This document shows, piece after piece, positions 1 to 8,559 of a stretch of DNA of 64,000 nucleotides. A model generated the notes under the pieces. That model made no database searches. It was not told the DNA's origin and was given only the letters and a program-made list of their open reading frames with translations. The position numbers were made by a program, and so were the translations under genes. The DNA lies in contig NZ_VCHQ01000017.1 in assembly GCF_005860775.1 (NCBI RefSeq), positions 1-64,000 on the forward strand, read 5' to 3'. The stretch's first letter is position 1, and every line of letters begins with the position of its first letter. The stretch comes from Klebsiella indica. Its GTDB lineage: Bacteria > Pseudomonadota > Gammaproteobacteria > Enterobacterales > Enterobacteriaceae.

Positions 1-532
1 GTTCTGTCAATCGGTGGTTCTGGCGAGCATGACGCATTTTTCATTTTCGCCCATTCAGATTCCGTGGCCTGTTCCGTTCACTATAAATACGCGGATATTC
101 GTTATATCCACAGCGTGTGAACGGGCAGGGGGACGTTTCGCCCGTCCCCCTGCACCCCCGGCATGGCGCTGAAAACCTGCCGCTCCGCGGTCCGCTCCAC
201 TCCGGCTTCATCTGGCGGACCGGGCGGGACTCGACGTCCCTGTCTCGACCCGCCCTCTGGCCGCCGTCCTGGCGGCCAGTCCTGGATGCGCGCCTGCGTT
301 CTCGCCAGGTTTCCTTGATGCGCCCAACCCCCATGCGGTGAGTCCGTTATTCGTCAGGGGCTTTTCAGAGGCTGAAAGTCATAAAAAAAGTTATATCCTT
401 TATATTTCAGCCCGTATCAGCTCAGTAAGCGAATCAACAGAATCAGATTTTCGTTAAACCACCGATAATGCAATTGCCACAGGCAAATAAAACAAAAGAT
501 AACACCGATGATTTGCTTAAGTGAACGGCATT
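1..532. repeat. Left copy of multicopy repeat with an apparently invertible 457-bp core
   Basis: The core at 10-466 is bounded by the perfect inverted 10-mer ATCGGTGGTT (10-19) and AACCACCGAT (457-466). A 66-bp flank follows at 467-532; the left flank runs off the window. The core is nearly identical to the reverse complement of 54109-54565, while the flanks match that copy in direct orientation. Inside the core are four consecutive hairpins: 125-153 (11-bp stem), 188-222 (8 bp), 222-255 (GGGCGGG/CCCGCCC) and 257-279 (perfect 9-bp stem). Overlapping frames of 97 and 74 codons occupy the two strands, but neither has a convincing ribosome binding site and their composition is dominated by Arg, Pro and Gly, so I do not call them genes. 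The segment reading VDITNIRVFIVNGTGHGI resembles what I remember from leader regions next to ash-like genes of P4-type satellites; this is a weak recollection. Confidence 0.85.
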
Positions 533-569
533 GCACCCGGAGGTGGAGTTTGAATACTGACTTTACACA

Positions 570-584
570 GTCCCATTATGGGAC
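570..584. promoter_or_regulatory. Palindromic operator upstream of higBA
   Basis: The sequence GTCCCATTATGGGAC is a perfect 6+6 palindrome with a 3-bp centre, lying 12 bp before the higB start. A further half-like GATGGGT follows at 588-594. HigA-type antitoxins autoregulate by binding palindromes over their own promoter, so this is the likely HigA operator. The position and symmetry are seen; the binding is inferred. Confidence 0.6.
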
Positions 585-596
585 TATGATGGGTCT

Positions 597-899
597 ATGA
601 AGATAATCTCGGTTAAAAACCTGAAGGATTTTTGGGCGGAGTATCCCGATGCAGAACAACCGCTACGGGCCTGGGTGGATGAGGCAACAAAGGCCAACTG
701 GAAAACCCCGGCAGAAATTAAAGAGCAATACCGTAGCGCCAGCATTCTGAAAAACAGGCGAGTGGTATTTAATATAAAGGGGAATAACTACCGGTTAATC
801 GTAGCCATTGCCTATCAGCGCGGATGGATGTTCGTTAAGTTCATCGGAACGCACAGGCAATACGACGCCATAGACGCAGAAACGATTGAGATGGAGTAA
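597..899 (+). CDS. higB: HigB-family toxin of a type II toxin-antitoxin system
   Basis: This 100-residue protein belongs to the HigB/RelE-like mRNA interferase group, which cleaves mRNA on the ribosome. The family pattern is visible: an N-terminal LKDFWxxYPDAEQ segment, a central RVVFNIKGNNYRLIVAI beta-strand block, and a C-terminal FVKFIGTHRQYDAID block holding the conserved HxxYD motif. Its length is normal. It lies 3 bp upstream of the antitoxin gene, and this toxin-first order is characteristic of higBA. The ATG lies just after the palindromic operator and no strong Shine-Dalgarno is present. The pair sits next to phage and IS remnants, so it was probably brought in by a mobile element. 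The gene appears intact. Confidence 0.9.
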   Translation: MKIISVKNLKDFWAEYPDAEQPLRAWVDEATKANWKTPAEIKEQYRSASILKNRRVVFNIKGNNYRLIVAIAYQRGWMFVKFIGTHRQYDAIDAETIEME

Positions 900-902
900 A
901 CC

Positions 903-1262
903 ATGAACGTTAAACCAATCAGAACTGAGCATGACTACCTCGCCGCCCTTCGGGCAGTGGAACCCATGTTCGATAACGAACCAGAACTCGACACCCCTGA
1001 AGGAGACTACTTCGAGGTAATGTGCTTACTCATTGAAGAGTATGAGAAAAAACACTACCCGATCGTTCCTCCATCACCTGTTGAGGCAATCAAATTCCGT
1101 ATGGAGCAACAGGGTCTGACCGTTAAAGACCTTGAACCAGCAATCGGCAAGTCAAACCGCGTGTATGAGATCCTGAACGGAACACGCAACCTGACGCTGC
1201 CGATGATTCGCCGCCTTCATTCACAATTCGGCATTCCGCTGGAGAGCCTCGTCGGCGCGTGA
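903..1262 (+). CDS. higA: HigA-family antitoxin with XRE helix-turn-helix
   Basis: This 119-residue antitoxin pairs with the toxin gene ending 3 bp upstream. The N-terminal half (residues 1-60) is the acidic, Tyr-rich segment typical of HigA (DTPEGDYFEVMCLLIEEYE). Residues 61-119 form an XRE/Cro-type helix-turn-helix: AIKFRMEQQGLTVKDL, then a recognition helix around IGKSNRVYEILNG, then LTLPMIRRLHSQFGIP. It should neutralise HigB and repress its own operon through the upstream palindrome. The reading frame is intact and full length. The stop codon lies only 6 bp from the truncated phage gene on the other strand, which marks the edge of a recombination join. Confidence 0.9.
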   Translation: MNVKPIRTEHDYLAALRAVEPMFDNEPELDTPEGDYFEVMCLLIEEYEKKHYPIVPPSPVEAIKFRMEQQGLTVKDLEPAIGKSNRVYEILNGTRNLTLPMIRRLHSQFGIPLESLVGA

Positions 1263-1268
1263 CGTGCT

Positions 1269-1566
1269 CTACCGTTGATCCTCCACATAAATTCCGGCAG
1301 AGATAATTGCGCCGCCAATTCGCCGTTTACCGTACAGCAGGCCGACCGGGTAACCCTGCGATGTGGTATTGGTTACTCCGCCAAAGGCGTAGCTGGCTTT
1401 GTTATCAGGCGATTCTTTACGGGCCAGTCCTGCTGGCTGGGGGGAAAGCATCTGGACGACGCCGCCGAGCATCATTGCCGCACCAAACTTTGCCACACCA
1501 TAGACAATAGAGGATAGTGTGCCGCTACTGGCATAACCAATAATAACGCTGTAATAGCCCCCGTTT
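1269..1566 (-). pseudogene. C-terminal fragment of lambda-type tail assembly protein I
   Basis: Read on the minus strand, about 95 codons match the C-terminal part of lambda gpI-type tail assembly proteins. The Gly-rich hydrophobic stretch (GAAMMLGGVVQML), the linker SPDNKASYAFGG, and the family ending (GYPVGLLYGKRRIGGAIISAGIYVEDQ) are visible. Full-length family members are around 200 residues or more, so the N-terminal half is missing. It is cut off where the IS2-like element begins, somewhere near 1560-1580. No other tail genes are nearby, so this is a prophage scrap. The exact breakpoint is not resolvable by eye. Confidence 0.7.
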
Positions 1567-2803
1567 AAACCGGACACTTCGCCAGTAAGACATAGTCATA
1601 GAGCTATGTTTAAGGAGTCTCCTGTGCAAAGAATCGAAGTGATCACTGGCGAGCAAAAGCGCCGCCGTTATACTCCCGAAGAGAAAGCCCGTTTTGTTGC
1701 GCTCTCCATGCAGCCCGGCTACACCGTCTCACTCGTTGCCCGGCAATATGGCATCACACCCAGTCTTCTTTTTAAGTGGAAACGACTCATGAACGATGGT
1801 GGGAAGTCTGCGATCGCCGCAGGAGAGGAGGTGGTCAGCGTCTCCGAAGTCAAAGCGCTGGAGAAAAAAGTCAAACAGCTTGAACAGATGCTGGGACGCA
1901 AAACGATGGAAGACGAAATCCTTCGGGACGCGCTTGAGATAGCACAGGCAAAAAAGTTGATATCACGCATGCCATTGCTGCCACCGGACGATACCCCCTC
2001 ATCCGAATAGCTGAAGTGCTACGTGTATCACGTTCGAATCTGTATGACCGGTTGCTGGAGAAACGCCAGCACCGGTCAGCACGCTACAGCAAAGACGATG
2101 ATGCCCGACTGTTGCCGCTTATCCGCCAGATATGCAGCGAGCGGGCGACAAACGGCTATCGCCGCGTGACTGCGCACCTCAATCGTGCTCTGAGGGAACA
2201 AAACTGGCGGATTAACCCCAAACGCATTTATCGGATCATGCAGGCAAATAACCTGTTGCTGGCAAAATCAGGCCATAAAAAGCCAGCAAGCAGTCGTACA
2301 GGCAACGTCGTGACACTTAAGCCGGATACGCGCTGGTGCTTAGATGGCTTCGAAATACGCTGCTGGAATCAGGAAGTCGTGCGGGTGGTGTTCAGCCTTG
2401 ACTGCTGTGATCGTGAAGCTATCAGTTGGTCGGCAACAACAGGTGGTATAAACAGCGTTATGGTGCAGGATCTGCTGACAGAGAGTGTAGAAAAGCGCTC
2501 TGGAAATACGCTTTATCTGCCACACGCCGTTGAGTGGCTGACCGATAACGGCAGTTGCTACATAGCGGACGCAACAAGAACGTTCGCCGCCTCACTCGGG
2601 TTCATCGTGTGTACGACGCCGGTGCGCAGTCCGGAGAGCAATGGGATGGCTGAATCGTTCGTGAAAACGTTCAAGCGGGACTACGTGTATGTGAATGAGC
2701 TGCCGGGTGCGGTGACCGTAATGGAAAAACTGACGGAATGGATGGAAGACTATAATAACTGGCATCCCCATAAAGGGCTGAAAATGCAGTCACCGAGGGA
2801 ATA
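1567..2803 (+). mobile_element. IS3-family (IS2 group) element, 3' end lost
   Basis: The element carries orfA and orfB in the 0/-1 frame arrangement of IS2-group insertion sequences, with an A6G slippery heptamer at 1950-1956. Shifting -1 there continues directly into the orfB frame (reading VDITHAIAATGRYPLIRIAE before the conserved VLRVSRSNLYDRLL). The left end interrupts the phage tail-gene fragment. The right end is missing: OrfB stops in foreign sequence at 2803, where IS256-family sequence begins. The boundaries are approximate because I could not pair terminal inverted repeats. The truncation makes it non-mobile on its own. Confidence 0.75.
1624..2010 (+). CDS. IS2-group transposase OrfA (helix-turn-helix subunit)
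   Basis: OrfA-type DNA-binding protein of about 128 residues. I start it at the GTG at 1624 because AAGGAGT lies 6-7 bp upstream; an in-frame ATG at 1606 lies before that Shine-Dalgarno and is less likely. The N-terminal half is a transposase helix-turn-helix (RRRYTPEEKARFVALSMQ, then TVSLVARQYGITPSLLFKWK). It is followed by a leucine-zipper-like coil (VKALEKKVKQLEQMLGRKT, then MEDEILRDALEIA). The A6G frameshift site near its 3' end would let some ribosomes make an OrfAB fusion. OrfA itself is intact, but its partner is truncated. Confidence 0.8.
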   Translation: MQRIEVITGEQKRRRYTPEEKARFVALSMQPGYTVSLVARQYGITPSLLFKWKRLMNDGGKSAIAAGEEVVSVSEVKALEKKVKQLEQMLGRKTMEDEILRDALEIAQAKKLISRMPLLPPDDTPSSE

Positions 2804-2804
2804 G
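2016..2804 (+). pseudogene. IS2-group transposase OrfB, C-terminus truncated
   Basis: This is the catalytic half of the IS2-type transposase, normally made as an OrfAB fusion by -1 frameshifting at 1950-1956. An HTH_21-type segment comes first (ERATNGYRRVTAHLN). The rve/RNase H fold follows with the DDE triad visible: D in CLDGFE, D in WLTDNGSCY and E in RSPESNGMAESF. The frame ends at SPRE, where family members continue for roughly 30 more residues, and the stop codon falls in the adjoining IS256-family sequence. All catalytic residues are present but the C-terminus and the right inverted repeat are gone, so I treat it as a pseudogene. Confidence 0.8.
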
Positions 2805-3369
2805 AGCCTGTCCGTAATTCTGTGTAACTGCCACCGTATTAAAGGTGATCGCTCAGGCGGTCACCGAACTCGATAATAAAACGACTCATTGCCAGCCGCC
2901 AGTTCTGGATCGGCATACTCCATTTTTTTGACGCATCTTTGATCGCCAGATAGACAACTTTCCGTACCGAGTCGTCCGTCGGGAACACTTTGCGTTTCTT
3001 TATGGCTGCACGGATCACGCTGTTCAGCGATTCTATAGCATTCGTGGTGTAGATAGCCTTGCGGATATCCGGCGGGTAGCCGAAGAACGTATTCAGCTTT
3101 TCCCAGTGCGCACGCCAGCTTTTGCTGATTTGGGGATACTTATTGTCCCACTCACCCGCGAACGCATCCAGCGCCATCAGCGCCACCTCTTCGGTCGGGG
3201 CCTGATAAATCGCTTTCAGTCCGCTGGTGACGGCTTTGTAGTCCTTCCACGACACGTATTTCAGGCTGTTACGTACCATATGGATGATGCACAGCTGGAT
3301 ATGGGTCTGCGGGTAGACACTGTTTATCGCATCCGGGAAGCCCTTCAGACCGTCCACGCAGGCAACCAG
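2804..3369 (-). pseudogene. 3' fragment of an IS256-family transposase
   Basis: Minus-strand frame ending at 2839 and encoding the C-terminal half of a Mutator/IS256-type transposase. The family block ACVDGLKGFPDAI is present at the 5' edge, followed by CIIHMVRNSLKYV and the very conserved YTTNAIESLNSVIR motif. The first catalytic Asp region and the N-terminal half are missing: homology stops near 3369, against sequence downstream of the FUSC-family gene. The 2804-2838 stretch after the stop codon is probably the terminal repeat end, abutting the broken IS2-like orfB. The nesting suggests this element inserted into the IS2-like one and was then cut by a deletion. Confidence 0.85.
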
Positions 3370-3404
3370 CCTCCACCTCGTTAATCGCCCTATATGACCG
3401 ATGT

Positions 3405-5195
3405 TTACGATGAACGCCGGTTACAGGTGAGATAGCGCTGAACCAGCCGTGCCGCCAGCATTGTACGCGGATATGCGTCGGTTTTCTGGCTGTGAAACGC
3501 GCGTTCGTGATTGTGAGCGTGAAACTGCATAACACTGCGCTGTGCCTGACGCAGATAGCGCAGCCCGGACCTGATAAACTGCGCATCATGGCTGTGGCTG
3601 GCAAATAACTGCATCAACGTCGACTGACCATATCGCAGCAGCCACGACACCTCCTGAGGGGATGTACTGCGGGATAAACGACGCGCAATCCCGATGAGAC
3701 GCCGTGCGGCGCGCGCCTGGCTGCTGCGAGGAGATGCGGGTAATACCAGCCAGTACCAGAGGGCGGCAATCGTGGCGCCGGATAAAATCGCGCCACTTTG
3801 CATCAATACGTCGGAGACCGTGGCAGGTAGTTGGGACGAAAAAGGCTGCGTCACCAACAGAAAGGTCATATTGATGTCGATAGCCATTTTGCTGGTACGC
3901 GGGCATGCCATCAGGTAGGCCCCGGTCATCAGAAACAGAATAATCACCAGCACTCCGGCATCATGACTCAGTTGCGGCGAGATCCACAGCCGGAACAGAC
4001 ACCCCGCCAGCGCCCCGATGATCGTCCCCGACAGCACATCCGCAAGAGCAGTGTTGCCCTGCGGGTTACTGGAAAATAATGACGCGAACAGCACGGCAGT
4101 CATCACCATAATGGGGCCGGTTTCCCAGCCCGTGAGTAACCACAGGCTGCCAGATAACGCGAGCGCCCCGACCGGACGCAACACAGCATGCAGCACAACC
4201 AGCCAGTCATGGTGGCGCAACCGGCAAAAAAAACCGTAGCTTTCCGGCACGCCCGCCAGGCATTGTTGCAGTTCCGTCAGAGACTGTGCCAGCAGCGTGT
4301 TATCGGACACAGATGCCTGGCGGATAAGCGCCGAAAGGTCAGGCGCAGTGGGAACGCGGTATTCTGGATGTCGGGCTACCACAGCGTGGGGCGTTGCCAG
4401 CGTGGCGATAACATTCAGCAAGGCAAGCAGCGTTCGTTTCATTTGTCGGGCCTGGCGCATTGCTGAAAGCGAGCCTGCCGATTCTTTATCGAGCTCGGCG
4501 TTAAGACGGGTAATCGTCCCGATATAATCAACAAGTTGTTTTGCGGTCGGCGCATACGGTACCTGCGATAACACGGTATTAATCAGGAGAGTAAATCGCT
4601 GACTCAGCACGGAAAAACGGTTGCCGGACAAACTGTGAAAAGCCGCAAGCCCGGTGAAAACTATCCCCGTCAGGGTACAAAACGTGCGGTCAATGGCCAG
4701 GCGTGAGTCGGTGTGCGCTTCAAAATAGCTGAACATAACGATAACAGCGGCGGTGTAGCCTGCCAGCACAAAGCCATAATTACGGAACTGGCGGAAGAAA
4801 CTGCCAATGCCCGCGCAGGCCGCTAACCACAGCGTCAGCACCAATAATTGCCCGAATGATTTCATCGGCAGACACAGCAGAATCGCCATACCGGCCAGTG
4901 CGCCAACTGCGCTGCCGGTAAAGCGCGCAATCATTCTCTCCAGCAGCAGCCCGCGGGTCGGTTGCGCCACCAGCCAGACGGTCATTGCGGCCCACCAGGG
5001 GTGATGAAAACCCAGCCAGGTAGCAAAAAGCATGCTACCCGCAGCGGCCAGCGTTGTCCGTATAGCAAAATCGGCCGCAGGCCCGAAGTATTGGTTTTTT
5101 TTCACCGCGAGTCCCGATGGTACGGTAAACGGCCGATGGCGTCTGGCCTGATAAGATGAAACATAAGCAGTTTCCGCAAGATTGATAAACGACAC
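3405..5195 (-). CDS. FUSC-family inner-membrane protein (putative aromatic-acid efflux type)
   Basis: This roughly 596-residue membrane protein has two hydrophobic clusters, at about residues 40-180 and 340-480, each followed by a soluble stretch. This is the duplicated layout of the FUSC family that includes AaeB, YccS and MdtO. The family signature is seen in PWWAAMTVWLVAQPTRGLLLERMIARF near the start of the first cluster. Family members are linked to export of aromatic acids and similar compounds, but no AaeA-type membrane-fusion partner lies beside it, so the substrate is unknown. The start is uncertain: GTG at 5195 sits almost on top of an AGGGGG motif, and GTG at 5105 (before KKNQYFG) is an alternative. 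The 3' end abuts IS256 debris. Confidence 0.75.
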   Translation of the reverse strand: MSFINLAETAYVSSYQARRHRPFTVPSGLAVKKNQYFGPAADFAIRTTLAAAGSMLFATWLGFHHPWWAAMTVWLVAQPTRGLLLERMIARFTGSAVGALAGMAILLCLPMKSFGQLLVLTLWLAACAGIGSFFRQFRNYGFVLAGYTAAVIVMFSYFEAHTDSRLAIDRTFCTLTGIVFTGLAAFHSLSGNRFSVLSQRFTLLINTVLSQVPYAPTAKQLVDYIGTITRLNAELDKESAGSLSAMRQARQMKRTLLALLNVIATLATPHAVVARHPEYRVPTAPDLSALIRQASVSDNTLLAQSLTELQQCLAGVPESYGFFCRLRHHDWLVVLHAVLRPVGALALSGSLWLLTGWETGPIMVMTAVLFASLFSSNPQGNTALADVLSGTIIGALAGCLFRLWISPQLSHDAGVLVIILFLMTGAYLMACPRTSKMAIDINMTFLLVTQPFSSQLPATVSDVLMQSGAILSGATIAALWYWLVLPASPRSSQARAARRLIGIARRLSRSTSPQEVSWLLRYGQSTLMQLFASHSHDAQFIRSGLRYLRQAQRSVMQFHAHNHERAFHSQKTDAYPRTMLAARLVQRYLTCNRRSS

Positions 5196-5724
5196 CCCCT
5201 ACTTTATTCACAGCACGGATAAAAAATCAACATATCTGTACTACTCCGTTCACAAATGACAATACCGGTAAACCATGCGTAAAAAATAGAAGCGCTGCCT
5301 GATGCTCATCATCGGTTAAGCGAGGCATCAGCGTTATTCGCTGTTGTATTTGCCAACGGGAATCACTTTTCGGTGGGTTCGGCGAAAGCCTGATGCGGCG
5401 GCAAGACTGACAATCTCGTCTGTTTTTTATGCCCTTTTTATGACCGACAGTGCCTTGGGAGTTACTGCTGCATCTGCGGCTTTCTCCGGCTCACCGCATG
5501 GAGGATGGGCGCATCAAAAAACCTGACGAGAACACAGCGCGCATCCGGACTGGCCGCCAGAGCGTACATCGTCACAATCAACGCAGCCCCTGCTCCCATA
5601 TCCGGTTTTTAATGGCCTTATTCCCCTCCCCCTTTGCTTACTGAAGCATGAAAATCAATCAGATTGTAAATCGTGGAAAAGCTTCTATTATTTTATTCTA
5701 TACGTCATTTTTTGAAGGATTTAC
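5196..5724. other. Non-coding gap between FUSC gene and AI-2E-family gene
   Basis: I see no convincing gene here. The small frames inside lack ribosome binding sites and family features. The stretch holds a degenerate piece of the multicopy repeat (listed separately at 5490-5560) and an AT-rich promoter-like segment before the next gene (5650-5712). Each flanking gene is transcribed outward, so both promoters should lie here. Confidence 0.5.
5490..5560 (+). repeat. Degenerate partial copy of the multicopy repeat core
   Basis: This 71-bp stretch, beginning CTCACCGCATGGAGGATGGG and ending GACTGGCCGCCAG, aligns by eye with 54231-54304 of the right repeat copy, with three single-base gaps and a handful of substitutions. 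It matches that copy in direct orientation and the left copy in inverted orientation. No boundary 10-mer is obvious on either side, so it is a decayed remnant. Confidence 0.7.
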
Positions 5725-6831
5725 ATGAGAGTTAATGGACTTACAAAAGGCTTTTTCATTCTGATAGTGCTGATCGTCACCCTCGCTTTTTTCGACGTTC
5801 TCTCGCCCTATTATTCAGCCATTTTATGGGCCGCGATTCTGTCGGTGATCTTCCATCCGGTGAAGAACACGCTGCGCGGTAAACTCGGAGAGCGCAACGG
5901 CCTGGCGGCGCTGCTGACAATTATCATTATCTGCCTGATCGTTTTTACTCCGCTGGCGATCATTCTCTCGTCTCTGGCCTTTGAATTGAATGTCGTTTAC
6001 AGCAAACTTCAGCATAATGATACCCAGTTCCCGGCGGTGGTTGCCAGCCTGTTTGCTCACCTGCCGGAATGGGCCCGCAGCTTCCTCGCTGAGCATAATC
6101 TTGATAGCGCCGAACAAATCCAACGGCAGCTTTCTTCGGTTGCGCTAAAAGGTGGTCAGTACCTTGCCGGTAGCGCATTTTTGATCGGTAAAGGGACTTT
6201 CGGTTTTACCATCAGCTTCGGCATCATGCTTTATCTGCTGTTTTTCCTGCTAAAAGATGGCCCATACCTCGTCAGGCTGATTCTCGAATCGCTGCCGCTA
6301 TCAACCCACGTTAAGCAGCATCTTTTCGCTAAATTTGCCGCTGTCGCCCGGGCGACGGTAAAAGGCACCGTCGCGGTAGCGCTTGCTCAGGGCGCGCTGG
6401 GTGGGCTGGCATTCTGGATCGTCGGTATTGATGGCAGCATCCTGTGGGGCGCGCTAATGGCATTCCTGTCGCTGATTCCGGCCGTCGGCGCGGCGATTAT
6501 CTGGGTCCCTGCGGCCATCTATCTCTTCGCCACCGCCCAGCTCTGGCAGGGAGCCTTTATCGTCGGCTTCTTTGTGATTATCGTTGGTCTGGTGGATAAC
6601 ATCCTGCGCCCTTTGCTGGTCGGCAAAGATACCAAAATGCCCGACTACCTGATCCTGATCACCACAATTGGCGGAATGGAAATCTACGGCATCAACGGAT
6701 TTGTTATTGGCCCGCTGATTGCCGCGTTGTTTATCGCCTGCTGGAACCTGCTGTCCGGCCGCGATCACGCCGGAAACATTGATGAGATAGATGAAGATTT
6801 TTTAGAAGAGGGAAAAAATCACGAGGAGTAG
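5725..6831 (+). CDS. AI-2E-family (PerM/TqsA/YdiK-type) membrane protein
   Basis: This 368-residue polytopic protein shows the AI-2E transporter-family layout: an N-terminal pair of membrane helices (to about residue 75), a periplasmic segment rich in Gln and Glu, then a C-terminal membrane bundle. The family signature LVDNILRPLLVGKDTKMPDY followed by GFVIGPLIAALFIACW is clear. The acidic tail (NIDEIDEDFLEEGKNHEE) is cytoplasmic and common in the family. Members have been tied to autoinducer-2 export (TqsA) or Na+/H+ exchange, but most are uncharacterised, so the substrate is open. AAGGA sits 7 bp before the ATG. It is convergent with mqo across a strong hairpin. It is not part of the E. coli neighbourhood of mqo. 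Confidence 0.85.
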   Translation: MRVNGLTKGFFILIVLIVTLAFFDVLSPYYSAILWAAILSVIFHPVKNTLRGKLGERNGLAALLTIIIICLIVFTPLAIILSSLAFELNVVYSKLQHNDTQFPAVVASLFAHLPEWARSFLAEHNLDSAEQIQRQLSSVALKGGQYLAGSAFLIGKGTFGFTISFGIMLYLLFFLLKDGPYLVRLILESLPLSTHVKQHLFAKFAAVARATVKGTVAVALAQGALGGLAFWIVGIDGSILWGALMAFLSLIPAVGAAIIWVPAAIYLFATAQLWQGAFIVGFFVIIVGLVDNILRPLLVGKDTKMPDYLILITTIGGMEIYGINGFVIGPLIAALFIACWNLLSGRDHAGNIDEIDEDFLEEGKNHEE

Positions 6832-6896
6832 CGCGGCGCACGACGGGAGGTTGAAGATGCTCTGCCTTGCCGTACCCGTTAATGCTTCAGAGAGCG

Positions 6897-6917
6897 TCCG
6901 GCGGCTTAGCCGCCGGA
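6897..6917. terminator. Hairpin between convergent AI-2E-family gene and mqo
   Basis: Perfect 8-bp GC-rich stem TCCGGCGG / CCGCCGGA with loop CTTAG, between the 3' ends of two convergent genes. No long T-run follows on either strand, so termination efficiency is uncertain. Confidence 0.6.
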
Positions 6918-6924
6918 TAACGGA

Positions 6925-8559
6925 TTACAACGCAATATCCGCGACAGACTGACCTGTAGTCAACGGCTTCAGTTCCGCCTGCGGAACATCATCGGGCGCC
7001 GTGTGCGGCGCATAGTGCAGCTCCAGAACCTCGCTGGTCCACGCCAGCGCCTTTTCAACTTCCGCGGCATTGCCATCCAGTCGCGTACCGTAGCTTGGTA
7101 TAATCGCTTTCAGTTTCGCCTGCCATTCTGCCGAATTGACCTTATCCTTAAAGACTTTTTCCATCAGTTGCAGCATAATTGGCGCCGCGGTGGAAGCGCC
7201 CGGCGATGCGCCGAGTAGCGCGGCCACCGTACCGTCATCATCACTGACCACTTCGGTTCCCAGGCGCAGCACGCCGCCTTTTTTCTCATCGCGTTTGATA
7301 ATCTGCACCCGTTGACCGGCCTGCCAGAGGCGCCAGTCTTCTTTACGCGCTTCAGGATAATACTCGCACAGCGCCGCATGACGATCTTTGTCTTTTTGCA
7401 GCACCTGGCTAATCAGGTATTTCACCAGATCAAAGTTATCCAGGCCCACGTTAAGCATCGGCATGATATTTGACGTATTGGTGGAAGCCAGCAGATCCCA
7501 CAGCGAACCGTTTTTCAGGAAACGCGTAGAGAATGTGGCAAACGGTCCGAACAGCACCACGCGCTTGCCGTCGATAATCCGGGTGTCGATATGGGGAACG
7601 GACATCGGCGGCGCGCCAACCTCCGCCTGACCATAAACTTTAGCCAGATGGTGATTAACCACTTCCGGGTTCTCGCACACCAGGAACTGTCCACCGACCG
7701 GGAAACCCGCGTACTCTTTGGCTTGTGGAATACCGGTTTCCTGTAGCAAGGTTAGCGCAGCGCCACCGGCGCCGATAAAGATAAATTTCGCTTTAATGAC
7801 CCGTTTCTGATGACGATTGTTGGCATCCGCCAGGGTGACGCTCCAGCTCTCATCCGCATTGCGCTTAAAGCGGCGCACAACGGTACTCAACTGGAGAGAA
7901 AAATTTTCATGGGTTTGCAGCCCGGCAATCAGCTGACGGGTAATTTCGCCGTAGTTCACATCAGTGCCTGCTTCCGAGCGAGTCGCGGCAACCTTCTGCT
8001 GCGGATCGCGCCCTTCCATTACCAGCGGTGCCCACGCTTTAATTTGCTGATGATCTTCAGAGTAGCGAATACCGCGGAACAGTTCGCTTTGTTGCAGTGC
8101 CGCATAGCGGGCGCGCAAAAAATTGACGTTGTCTTCGCCCCACACAAAACTCATGTGCGGCACGCTATTAATGAAAGATTTCGGCTTTTTCAGAATGCCA
8201 CGCGTCACCTGATGCGCCCAAAACTGACGAGAGATCTGGAAAGATTCGTTGATATCAACCGCTTTATCAATATTGATTCCATTAGCGGTTTGCGGCGTAT
8301 AGTTCAGCTCCATCAGCGCCGCATGGCCGGTCCCTGCGTTATTCCATCCGTTTGAGCTCTCTTCCGCAACGCTGGACATCTGCTCAACCATGGTAATAGA
8401 CCACTCCGGCTCCAGTTCCTGCAGCCAGGTTCCCAACGTGGCGCTCATGATGCCGCCGCCAATCAGCAATACATCCGTCTCTTGCTCATGGCGGGTGTGG
8501 GTCCGAGTGTTATTGGAACCAACCGCCTGTGAGCTGGGTACGGCCATCTTTTTCTTCAT
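6925..8559 (-). CDS. mqo: Malate:quinone oxidoreductase
   Basis: This FAD-dependent peripheral membrane enzyme oxidises L-malate to oxaloacetate and passes electrons to the quinone pool. At 544 residues it is close to the 548 of E. coli Mqo. The dinucleotide-binding motif [16 protein letters not shown] lies at about residues 31-46. Family blocks [43 protein letters not shown] and [24 protein letters not shown] follow, and the protein ends in the same VADIAL as E. coli. The N-terminus differs: E. coli has a hydrophobic start, whereas here the first 25 residues are polar ([20 protein letters not shown]). The ecotin gene that adjoins mqo in E. coli is absent; an AI-2E-family gene takes its place. 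Confidence 0.97.
   Translation of the reverse strand: MKKKMAVPSSQAVGSNNTRTHTRHEQETDVLLIGGGIMSATLGTWLQELEPEWSITMVEQMSSVAEESSNGWNNAGTGHAALMELNYTPQTANGINIDKAVDINESFQISRQFWAHQVTRGILKKPKSFINSVPHMSFVWGEDNVNFLRARYAALQQSELFRGIRYSEDHQQIKAWAPLVMEGRDPQQKVAATRSEAGTDVNYGEITRQLIAGLQTHENFSLQLSTVVRRFKRNADESWSVTLADANNRHQKRVIKAKFIFIGAGGAALTLLQETGIPQAKEYAGFPVGGQFLVCENPEVVNHHLAKVYGQAEVGAPPMSVPHIDTRIIDGKRVVLFGPFATFSTRFLKNGSLWDLLASTNTSNIMPMLNVGLDNFDLVKYLISQVLQKDKDRHAALCEYYPEARKEDWRLWQAGQRVQIIKRDEKKGGVLRLGTEVVSDDDGTVAALLGASPGASTAAPIMLQLMEKVFKDKVNSAEWQAKLKAIIPSYGTRLDGNAAEVEKALAWTSEVLELHYAPHTAPDDVPQAELKPLTTGQSVADIAL

Noticed and set aside
41-341. 97- and 74-codon frames on opposite strands of the repeat core
   Set aside because: Both are preserved in the second copy, but so is every base of the hairpin block. 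They lack Shine-Dalgarno sequences and have Arg/Pro/Gly-dominated composition. Conservation is better explained by DNA or RNA structure.
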